Assembly: GCA_944472135.2 (NCBI GenBank)
Contig: OX235263.1
Span: 14,863,517-14,927,516 of the forward strand
DNA length: 64,000 bases
From: Trichobilharzia regenti
Taxonomy: Eukaryota > Platyhelminthes > Trematoda > Strigeidida > Schistosomatidae
Reading direction: 5' to 3'
Position numbers and translations under genes: made by a program. Each line of letters starts with the position of its first letter. Position 1 is the first letter of the stretch. The notes beneath the pieces were generated by a model. That model saw only the letters and a list, made by a program, of their open reading frames with translations, was not told where the DNA came from and did no database searches. Positions 37,931 to 46,810 of this stretch are shown one piece after another.

Positions 37931-39886
37931 ATGCCTGGGTCAAAGAAGGGACAGAGTGTCTTGGATGCAAACAGGAAAGTAAGTCATGGTGACTTGTCTG
38001 TTAATTGTAACGATGTGTCTGATGTTAAACATGACATGGTTGATGTTACTGTTTCGCCGTTCAGGGATAATAGGAACATCAAACTCCCTAAATTTGAACC
38101 ACGGTGTTTTGATGGAAACCCGGCTGATTATTTACAATTTGTAAAGGAGTTTGAGATCATGTTGAGTGGTTTTTTATTAAATGATGAATTGAAGTTAATG
38201 TATTTGATGAGATATTGCACTGGAGATGCTGCAAGAGCTATACAGTGTTGTAAGTTTATGAAGCCAAAGGAGGGCTACGATGAGGCTATGAGCATATTAC
38301 GCCAAAGGTTTGGAAGACCTTCGATGATTGCAGGGAAATTATTCGAGGCTGTTGAGGGTAATGGTGGTCAATTACAGGATGACTCCCAGGCACTCACTGA
38401 GTTTTTAGATAATTTGCTAATTTACAAGAATGGAATGATTTCGATGAATCGAATGAGTGACCTCAACTCGAGTTTTATCCTAGAAGTAATAGCAAGACGT
38501 CTACCTACCCGACTGCAAAGGAAGTGGGTGAAGATAAGCTCCCGTATGGAGGATGAGGGTATCGAGCCAAAGTTTGATGATATCCTGAAACTGGTAAATA
38601 CTAGTGTCAATCAATCTATGAGCAAGTTTTCCAGTCTGTTAGATCTCACCCCTAGAATAGAGCAGTCTGAGGGTAAAACGCAATCATTGATGACGAATAA
38701 GCCTCAGAGAGGTGGATATCGAGAAGACTCCATGATGTCTAGTAATGCATATAGACCTAGTGAGTGTAACAGGTTTCGTAGTACATCCTCAACAGATAAG
38801 TTACAAGATGCAAGACAAACACGGCTTTGTTTTACACGTGTGCAAGAGGTGCATACAAAGGTGAACTGTGAACCAGTGAGCAAGTTCAGTGATAAGCTAA
38901 ATGTAAACTCCAGGTCTGACTCCGAATTGTGTGACGATAACGGTGTTGTGAAGAAGTCTGTAGTTGCAACTGGTAAGCCGTTGCTGAATAGAGTGTCACA
39001 GAATAGAGTTACTGCTTCAGAGTGGAGTTCTGACTCCACAAGTTTACAAAGTATAACTAGTCAGAGTGAAGATATAAAACCTTTAATGATTTGTGAGGAG
39101 GAACCAAAATTGTCTACTTCTGTTATTAAAGAGTTTGAAAATGATGAAGTTGACGGTAAATTGAATATTTGTGGTAATGATCATGATAGTGCAGATTTGT
39201 CTTTGGTTGATCATTATGAGATGAGGGATATGCCTACTACTGCTAAGTTAAATAAAGGTTCTGTACAACTTGAACGTGAAGTAGAAATAAATGCAGATGC
39301 AGTTGCAGAAGGCACGCATACTTGTGAGACAGTCAGTGTAATTGATCAGCGTGTAGCCCACCTATCATCAGATGCTATTTCTAAACCTGAGCTGATAGTA
39401 AAAGACAGCAGTGGTGGTGGTCTTGCAGGTAGACAAATTTCTGAAAGCCGAGCAACAACAGCTTTTGATCCACCGCTAACTTCATCAACTGATATCAATC
39501 AGTCGTCGTTGGTGCTGTCATCCACAATGAAAAAGACACCCATCAACTCAAGTATCTTGTGCAATGACTATGATAGTATTGGTGCGTTTGAAAGGACGAA
39601 AGATATTGCTCAGTTTAGTGAGAATAAGCCAAGTGTAAACGAGAGAGTAATTGTTAAATTGACTTGCACGAATAAAGGCATTTCTAGTTTCAAGTTACTA
39701 TTTGAATGTTATTATCTTTGGTGTAAATTACTCTGTTTCTATACTTGGTTGATGAGATATGTCGTGTGTTTGTTGGTCATCTATATTCTACGATACAATG
39801 ACATGGGCGTGTTGCCGTTCAGATTTGAGGATATAGCTGATAGAAGGAAGTTAGCAAATGAACTCTGCGACGATTTTCCAACCTAG
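37931..39886 (+). CDS. BEL/Pao-type Gag-like protein with hydrophobic C-terminus
   Basis: 651 codons from the first ATG after the 5' LTR. Residues about 50-230 resemble the BEL/Pao Gag domain (DUF1759-like): LPKFEPRCFDGNPADYLQF, then RYCTGDAARAIQ and RQRFGRPSMIAGKLFEAVEG. A long hydrophilic, Ser/Asp-rich middle follows with no zinc knuckle. Near residues 590-620 is a strongly hydrophobic stretch, then a short charged tail ending DDFPT. The role inferred from the family is to form the particle that carries element RNA. The hydrophobic end is unusual for Gag and may be the fused end of a deleted pol or env-like region. No frame breaks. Confidence 0.8.
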   Translation: MPGSKKGQSVLDANRKVSHGDLSVNCNDVSDVKHDMVDVTVSPFRDNRNIKLPKFEPRCFDGNPADYLQFVKEFEIMLSGFLLNDELKLMYLMRYCTGDAARAIQCCKFMKPKEGYDEAMSILRQRFGRPSMIAGKLFEAVEGNGGQLQDDSQALTEFLDNLLIYKNGMISMNRMSDLNSSFILEVIARRLPTRLQRKWVKISSRMEDEGIEPKFDDILKLVNTSVNQSMSKFSSLLDLTPRIEQSEGKTQSLMTNKPQRGGYREDSMMSSNAYRPSECNRFRSTSSTDKLQDARQTRLCFTRVQEVHTKVNCEPVSKFSDKLNVNSRSDSELCDDNGVVKKSVVATGKPLLNRVSQNRVTASEWSSDSTSLQSITSQSEDIKPLMICEEEPKLSTSVIKEFENDEVDGKLNICGNDHDSADLSLVDHYEMRDMPTTAKLNKGSVQLEREVEINADAVAEGTHTCETVSVIDQRVAHLSSDAISKPELIVKDSSGGGLAGRQISESRATTAFDPPLTSSTDINQSSLVLSSTMKKTPINSSILCNDYDSIGAFERTKDIAQFSENKPSVNERVIVKLTCTNKGISSFKLLFECYYLWCKLLCFYTWLMRYVVCLLVIYILRYNDMGVLPFRFEDIADRRKLANELCDDFPT

Positions 39887-39891
39887 GGCGT

Positions 39892-40460
39892 CAACCTGAG
39901 AAGGGTTGTAGGCGTACTGCTGTAAGTCCTACAATTCTTCAAAGGGTAGCGCATCAATGAGCAGTCCAATGTGCTTGGTGTGTGATTTTGTACATATGTT
40001 CATATTGTATATACTGAATTGATATCATCTGTCATCTAGCTGTTGGTAATTCTGTTTGTGTCCGGACGACTTCCACTTGGATCATCAACCTGAGAAGGAA
40101 TGTAGGCGTACTGCTGTAAGTCCTACAGTTCTTCAAGGGTAGTTTGTCGTGTCAGAATCCACAACATTTGATGTGTTGATTGTACATATGTTTGTGTTAA
40201 ATAGTTGTGTGAGTTCCAATTGATGTAATTGTTGGTTAATCTTGTTTGTGTCTGGACATTCCACAACTTACAATCGTCAACCTGTGAAGGGTTGTAGGCG
40301 TACTGGTGTAAGTCCTGCAATTCTTCAAAGGAATTCCACCAAGACATGATCGGCGAGGTTGTTTGTACTATTTGTATATACGTGTGGTGTGTCATATCAA
40401 TTGGTGTTTTTGGATTCATTGTGTTTACTTGTTGTTTTCGTGTCTTGTTGTTATTGCGTA
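39892..40460 (+). repeat. three tandem repeats of about 190 bp in the BEL-type element
   Basis: Units start near 39892, 40083 and 40273 with CAACCTG and each carries one 41-nt hairpin (39900-39940, 40094-40134, 40286-40326). The rest of each unit is diverged but aligns through TTGTACATATG-like and TTTGTGTC-GGAC-like blocks. Non-coding, directly after the Gag stop codon. Confidence 0.8.
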
Positions 40461-40999
40461 ATTTTGTTAAAATTTTCGTCGTGATTATTTCTGAAGTTGT
40501 TTCGAGTCTTCTACATCCATGAATGAATTGATTGATGTTAAGGACAGCAGATGGGTCGTATACGCCGGGGAGGCTAGGCTATTGCTGAGAATGAAATGCA
40601 CACGGAGATAATTGTTAGCTGCGGTCCGACACGCCGGGGAGAAAGAGTGTAAACGACTGAGGCTCGCATGCGTCACCGCTATTAGAACTGAGGCAGAATG
40701 AGTGACAAGCGATTTCAGTGGTAATTGGTAATGAGTAGATAAGAGGATGCGCGTAGAGTATCGTGAGGTGCTGCCATGGTCACTTTGCATTCTGCAAGAG
40801 TCATTCTAGCAAGTGGAGACTGTGTTGCAAGATGTCAAGAGGAGGTCTCTGTCTGGAGGCGCAGGTCGTCATTGATGTGTGAGATTGTGCTGTGGGTATG
40901 CTTGTGGTGTGTTGGCTTTTCTGTTTGTTTTCCATTTCAGCTCTGTCCGTGTGACCCAGGTTCTCGCAATGGCATCCAAGTCAACGTGCATTGGTCGTG

Positions 41000-41036
41000 A
41001 AGGAAAAAAGGGTTGGATCCCTTTTTTGCCGGGGAG
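41000..41036 (+). other. polypurine run and hairpin before the 3' LTR
   Basis: A purine run GAAGGAAAAAAGGG ends at 41012, and CCGGGGAG directly abuts the LTR. AAAAAAGGG (41004-41012) and CCCTTTTTT (41019-41027) form a 9-bp stem with a 6-nt loop. Either purine stretch could prime plus-strand synthesis. Confidence 0.55.
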
Positions 41037-41411
41037 TGTCAATGGAGTTGAAGATTGAACGATCAATTCTTGGTTGTTTGCTCAAAATCAACTTCCTCGA
41101 TTTTCGCGGAGGCATCAATACGACAGTCATCGTCTCATCGGTCGCTGTTCAGAAAGAAGAGTTAAACATCGTCAGAAGTAACATAACGATTTATTATTGT
41201 AATATTTGTTTACAGACCTTAGTTTTCTTAGTTTGCTTAGTGATACTTGATTTATATGCTGGTGTAACAATACATAATACTCAAGTCAACAATTGGTGTT
41301 CTGGTTTTTTCGTCCGTTGTTACTAAGCGTTTCTCAGAAATCTTCTAAGAACAGCGTGGGCCCGAGCGTAGCGAGAGCTGGGCATTAACGGTTTATGAGA
41401 CTTTGATGACA
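41037..41411 (+). repeat. 3' LTR of the BEL-type element
   Basis: 375 bp, with no difference from the 5' LTR found by eye. Followed by the target duplication GTCCT. Confidence 0.9.
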
Positions 41412-41543
41412 GTCCTTGAATTCTAACTTCTGCCAGTTCACGATGTATTTTAACAAGAATCGTTTTGAACAAAAATCATGTACAATGTCTCTAATTTCTA
41501 CAGCTAACAAAAAGTGTACAATCATATGTTCATATACTCCACA

Positions 41544-44500
41544 CGGCTTCCGCCTAGAGGTCCGGAGAGACTACCCGAAAATGTTAAGTAAAACTGTGTA
41601 ATAATAGTAATAGCAATTTTAGGATAAAAATAAGGATACATGATAACATGCATATACGCGAAAAGGTATTTGAATCATGTAAAGTCTGAACGCATGTACG
41701 AATATTTCAACAACAAAAATTGAAATAGAAGGGCATGTGAATTAAATGAGGTCGGTTTCTCATTTGCACAAACCATGAACGAAGATTTTTTGATGTATAA
41801 AGAAAGATATGTATATATACAAAAATTAGAGAGGGGAAAGACAAAAGAAAAAATATGGATTGAAAATCGATAGTTTCTGAAAAACACAATAGCTGTTTTG
41901 TAGGTGAGGTACATATAAATAAGTAAATAATGGTGATAGCAATCTTTTACAGTAACAGTGACATCAAAGTGCACGAAGAAATACTAACGATCATGATAAT
42001 AATGTCCAAACGAAATAAAATGTAATTTTTAATTTTTTTATCAGTCCACAGAATGAACGTAGCCAGTCGGTTTACTGATTCGCCGACCACTACGTGCTTG
42101 ATATGGAGGGAGGATAAGACTTGGTGCCGTTGGAGTGGAATCGAATGTCTAATTATTTGGTTGTGCAGTTGTCGATGTAACTTCAAAGTCGCTGTCTATG
42201 TAGGCTTGTTTGATTTGATCAATCGAAATAGTCTCTCGTTTTCCATTCCCGTTCACCGTGAAGTGTTTGTCTGAACGCTTAATAACTTGGAAGGGGCCTT
42301 CGCATGGGGTCGCAATCCTTTTCTGATGGCGTCAACTCGAACAAAGACGAATTTTCAAGTTTCCAGGTGTCAGCCAACTCTCATTAACTGTCAATGTCCA
42401 GCTATTACCACGCTGGACCTCACGCTGTCCCTCGAAGACTTTCAGAAACACTTTGTATTAACCAACGCGAAAACCAGAACACTGATTAGCGACTCGAGAA
42501 TCTTTTATTCTTACGCCAATGCGTAACCAACAATAAGGTTATTACACAAGATTTCTGATTGCTTTTTATCTCCCTCTGAACAGCGAACGATGAGACGATG
42601 ACTGCACTATCCATGACTCCCGCGAAAAATATGGAGGAGTTGGGTTTGAGCAAACAATCGTGAATTGATCATCCAATCTTCAACCACATTGACACCAGGT
42701 GTTTGTTGGTCTGATCTCGCCGGGGAGATTGTCGAGTTGCTGTTGGTTGAAGTTGGAGCATTTGTCTAGTTAGTCGGTTGGTGAAATCAGCATTGTTCAC
42801 GTCCGTCGAATCAGTTGAGATAACTAGTTGTCCAGGCAAGGTTAGGTTGGTGACATAAACAAGTTGAGCCGGTGTACATCCTAAATCTTCTTTGATAGTA
42901 GGTCGGATACCAAGTGAAATCAAAGGTAAGTATTCACTCCACTCGGATGTATCATTCTGTGCCATCAGGGAGCTTTTCAGTTGTCTGTGGAATCTTTCCA
43001 CCAGACCATTCGCTGCCGGATGGTAAGCTGTTGTGGAGATGTGTTTCACTCCCAGGAGTCTCGTTAGTTCGCGAAACAGTGTCGACTGGAATTGAGGACT
43101 TTAGTAGCATGCAATAGTAGTTGGTAGTTTGACACCCAACGGTCGAGAAAAACCAAAGCAACATTTTCTGCAGATATTTCGCTTAGGGGGCATGCAATAG
43201 CCCAACGAGTAAATCTATCAGTGGCTATCAGGATATGCGTATATCCTCTTGACATTGGCAATGGTCCCACAATATCTATGTGGACATACTGAAATCTCTT
43301 GTCCGGTAATTCAAACGTCTTCGGGGTTGTAATAGTGTGGCGGTGTACTTTGGAGCATTGGCATTGGAGACATTCTCGTGCCCATCTCCGAATGTCAGAG
43401 TTCATTCTAGGCCACACGAAGCGTTCGCTGATAAGTCTGACCGTGGCGCGTACTCCAGGATGGGGAAGCGAATGAAAGTGTTCGAACAAGGCTTTTTGGC
43501 AGCTGAGAGGAACAAACGGACGATTAGCGCCGGCAGATACATCGCAAACTATAGTCTCATCTGATAAGGGAATAGACACGTCCTTGAACTGTAAGGAAGA
43601 GTTTCCGCGACAAGTTCGGAGTTCAGCGTCGTCTCTTTGTAATTGAGCCATATGGTCAAGACTGATGTCTACCGAAGTTTGAAGCTGGTTTATGTCACTT
43701 CTTGAAAGAGAATCAGCTACCACGTTTGTGTCCCCTTTGATGTACTGAATGTCGGTTGAAAATTGGGAGGTATAGTCCAGCTGTCTGGCTTCTCTGGGGG
43801 AGTGTTTATCGAGTGCAGTAGTGGAAGCATAACAAAGAGGCTTGTGGTCAGTAAAAATAGTGAAATGCCGACCATGTAGCAAGTAACTGAAATGCTTGAC
43901 TGCTAGATATATAGCCAACAATTCTCTCCCAAAAGTGCTGTAACGTGTCTGATCCGGTTCTAACTTCTTAGAAAAGAAAGCAAGCGGGGTGACTTCACCA
44001 TTCATCTTCCGTTGTAGTACTGCCCCCACAGCCACTTGGGAGGCATCTGTGCACAGAATGAGGGATGCTTCGGGGTTAATGTGAGACAGCATAGTGACTT
44101 TGGATAAAGCGTCTTTAGCGTTGCAAAAAGATATGTGTGCTTGCGCTGACCACTAAAACTTTTTAGGATCACTTTAAGGAGATCGGTTGGAGGTTGGACG
44201 ATGGAGGCACACGAAGGAATAAAACGTCGATAGAAATTAAACACCCCCGGGAAACGTCTGACCTTCTTGAGTGAATCTGGTTCGGGGAAATTTTTGATGG
44301 ACACTATCTTTTCCTCCGTGGGCCTAATGCCTTTCGCGGTTATGTGGTGTCTCAGAAACTGTATAGAGGAGACACCGAATATGCACTTTTTGGGGTTAAT
44401 GGCGGCACCATATTGCTCAAATCGCTGAAATAAGATGGTGAGGTGACCTGTATGTTCTTCAGGCGACGAGCCTGCAATTAAGATGTCATAGATGTATACA

Positions 44501-45873
44501 GATACAAAATCTAAACCTTGGGTGACCTGATCCATGAAACGTTGGTAAGATTGTGCGGCATTCTTTAGACAAATGGCATGCGCAGAAATTCGAACAAACC
44601 GAAAGGTGTGATGATGGCTGTTTTTTCGATATCTTCTGGGGCAACTGGTATTTGATGATAGCCCTGACCAAGTATACTTCAGAAAAAATGGTTTTTCCAT
44701 GTAATGTCAGGGAGAAATCAAGTAGGTGGGGAATCGAGTAACGGTCCGGAACTGTGGCGTTGTTTAAATGTCGATAATCCGCACATGGCCTCCAATCACG
44801 CTCAGCTTTAGGCACCAAGTGTAGGGGTGAAGATCGAGGACTATTGGGGGGTCTGATGATGTGTTCGAATTCTGCCTTGGCTGCTGCCAATTTGTCAGGG
44901 GGTAATCTACGAGGACGAGCACGAACCGACTGACCCGTGGTAACAATCTTGTGGGTGACTGTATGAGGTACGTCCTCGATGTTATACGACGGTTTAAGTA
45001 TTTTAGGGAAACGATGGAGTAGGGCGGAAAAGTGCAATCCGCTGGTCCTTCGATGCTGATATTATAAACAGAGTAACTGGAGATAATTCCATGAATCTCT
45101 AGTTGGGTGTTGTTATCAATCAGTTTTTTACTGTTGACAACAACTAACAGATTGAAATTACTCAAGAAATCTGCTCCGAGGATGGCGTGACCGACGTTGG
45201 CTACTATGAAAATCCATGTAAAACGCCGACGTAAACCTAGATCCACCATAAGGGATTGTTCCCCATACGTCCGTATGCTTGTGTGGTTGGCTGCCTGGAG
45301 AGACAGTTTTCTTGGTGTCCGTGTAGATCGCCTGGATAGCGAAGGAGGGATCACGCTAACTTCTGCTCCTGTGTCTACCGGGAATAAGATGTCTGAAGTT
45401 TTACCCTTCGCATAGAAAAGGCAGCTTGTTTGCTTGCCAGTAACAGCTGTCGCCATCACTGTCTGGCTGAAACGTTCACCTACCTGATTATCTTCACTAA
45501 ATATGCATGGTTTGACACATTTCAGGGCATGCCATCCGAACTTCCTATGGTTCCAACATATATTACTGTCCCTAGAAGACATGTGGGAAGGCTGTCGGGA
45601 GAGAGATCGTTGTCTTAATGGTGATCTTGCCTGTGAACTCCGTCCCTGGACTCGTCGATCAGACCTATTAGTTTCCGACTTGTCAATCGTTGTCGCTAAG
45701 TCTGCAATGGAGGCGAGTATTGGAGACGACATTATAGGAAGGAGAATATTGGTGCGAAACGGGATACAAATATGAGACCACAAACAAAGTGTCAATAAAT
45801 GTACGAAATGGCAAAAATAAGAATACGAATAGATCAAAATAATCCGTGTCCTAAACGGGCTCACCAATTAATT
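41544..45873 (-). mobile_element. Ty3/gypsy (CsRn1/Boudicca-like) element, internal region, decayed
   Basis: Read on the minus strand from 45867 downwards: a Gag C-terminal zinc-finger-like segment (CWNHRKFG then KCVKPC, the CHCC type reported for CsRn1-like elements), aspartic protease with FPVDTGAEVSVIPPS, RT pieces at about 45037-44000, RNase H with ILCTDASQVAVGAVLQRK, a zinc-binding H2C2 region and integrase (VHIDIVGPLPMSRGY, then TAYHPAANGLVERFHRQLK). The end of pol is on the far side of a solo LTR inserted at 42368-42694 and stops near 42120. Several frameshifts and stops (for example around 44500, 43070 and 42330) inactivate it. A primer site similar to the tRNA-Trp type (TGGTGAGCCCG on the minus strand) lies at about 45856-45866. 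41544-42000 is AT-rich with nothing recognised. Confidence 0.8.
42368..42694 (-). mobile_element. solo LTR of the BEL-type family inserted in the gypsy pol
   Basis: 327 bp, TGTCAATG...GCTGACA on the minus strand, homologous to the LTRs at 37412 and 33315. A perfect 5-bp target duplication, CCAGG, is at 42363-42367 and 42695-42699. The gypsy pol C-terminus continues beyond it (FVRVDAIRKGLRP, then GNGKRETISIDQIKQAYID), so this is an insertion and not the gypsy element's own LTR. Confidence 0.85.
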
Positions 45874-46346
45874 TGTAGGGGACTATTAGGAGAGCTCATC
45901 AACATTACAAATATGCAAATAAAAATCCAAGTCAATGAGATGATAGGGTAAATATATATTATCAAAAAATGCAGCAATGGGTTATATTAATGAAAAGGTT
46001 ACTTAGTTATAGCGTTAAAGACCGCGGCTACAAATTATCAATATAATCCAAGGGAGCGTTCACTGTTGGAATGCGTCTGCTGGTAGATGCTGTAGACCGG
46101 TTGTAGAGTTGTCTTCGGATAAGGATAATAGACTCCTGCAATAAATCGAAAGTATACAACACGGTATGAGTGGAGCGAGTAGGCAGAAATAGCCAGAGAA
46201 GCTTCCAACAGAATAGTGTATTTTGTATTGTACACGGAAGTAGATGTATTTTAACAAGAATCGTTTTGAACAAAAATCATGTACAATGTCTCTAATTTCT
46301 ACAGCTAACAAAAAGTGTACAATCATATTTTTAGTTGTTTCACACA
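45874..46346 (-). repeat. R1 LTR-like repeat, copy B (probable 5' LTR of the gypsy element)
   Basis: About 473 bp, starting TGTGTG and ending CCTACA on the minus strand, 7 bp from the primer-site-like sequence. The central 429 bp are identical by eye to copy A, while the first 20 and last 35 bp differ. It is the uninterrupted counterpart of the site that received the SINE in copy A. Confidence 0.65.
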
Positions 46347-46562
46347 CGTTCCCAGTGGAACATAGGGCCTCGATCTATTGGCTTGAAGTTTCTGTAGTAG
46401 TGTTTGATTTTACATGATGGGGTTGCTAGCTCCATGCCCAACTTTTCCTATTTACCAGCATTATTCCTGGCTTAGCGAGGTTAAGGAACGCGTCGGCCAG
46501 GAATCGAACACCGGACCGTGTGCTTGGTCGGTGAGCGTCCTAACCGCTGTGCCACCGACGCA
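46347..46562 (-). mobile_element. tRNA-derived SINE family 2
   Basis: On the minus strand the tRNA-like head has box A-like TGGCACAGCGG and box B-like GTTCGATTCC, followed by a body with GGGCATGGAGCTAGCAACCCC. Its end, GGCCCTATGTTCCACTGGGA, resembles the 3' end of RTE-like family 2 at 5880-5930. It sits directly upstream of the ARMT1 start region. Confidence 0.75.
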
Positions 46563-46810
46563 CTAGGTGCATGTTTATAGGCTCTCCTTTTAAAAATTGG
46601 AACCTGTTGTCGCTACAAACTAGAGGAATGTACACAGCATAATTCATGTATCCTTTGAAAAACTTTTTTATACTAAGCCGCCACATTCCACCTTGGAGAA
46701 TAATACTGACTTTTTCAAGGCCGTTCCGCCGTGGTTTTTGTCCTCTACCATCAACAGCCAATATCGACTGAAAGCTGTCTGTAGTCATTTTCCTGCATTC
46801 GGTAGCAGAT

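Larger units (their letters stand above)
37412..41411 (+). mobile_element. non-autonomous BEL/Pao-type LTR retrotransposon, full length
   Basis: Direct LTRs of 375 bp at 37412-37786 and 41037-41411 start TGTCAATGG and end GATGACA, and look identical by eye. The 5-bp target duplication GTCCT is at 37407-37411 and 41412-41416. The 3.25-kb internal region has a single 651-codon frame (Gag-like) and about 1.15 kb of non-coding DNA with three hairpin repeats. There is no protease, RT, RNase H or integrase, so it needs enzymes from a partner element. The identical LTRs indicate recent insertion. Confidence 0.88.
37220..41441 (-). mobile_element. SINE family 1, copy split by the BEL-type element
   Basis: The SINE occupies 37220-37411 and 41412-41441 and is flanked by the 10-bp duplication GATGTATTTT. 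On the minus strand it has a tRNA-like part (box A-like TGGCTCAATGG, box B GGTTCGAATCC, apparent anticodon TGT) and then a hammerhead-like segment. The 4-kb BEL-type element sits inside it with its own 5-bp duplication, GTCCT. Confidence 0.85.
36841..41543 (-). repeat. R1 LTR-like repeat, copy A (probable 3' LTR of the gypsy element), split by a SINE and a BEL element
   Basis: The two pieces 36841-37219 and 41442-41543 form one repeat of about 471 bp once the inserted DNA and a 10-bp duplication, GATGTATTTT (37210-37219 and 41442-41451), are removed. On the minus strand it starts TGTGGAG and ends CA. Over about 429 bp it looks identical to copy B at 45874-46346, which has the same length. It lies on the 3' side of the minus-strand gypsy pol, where the 3' LTR should be. 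Confidence 0.65.
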
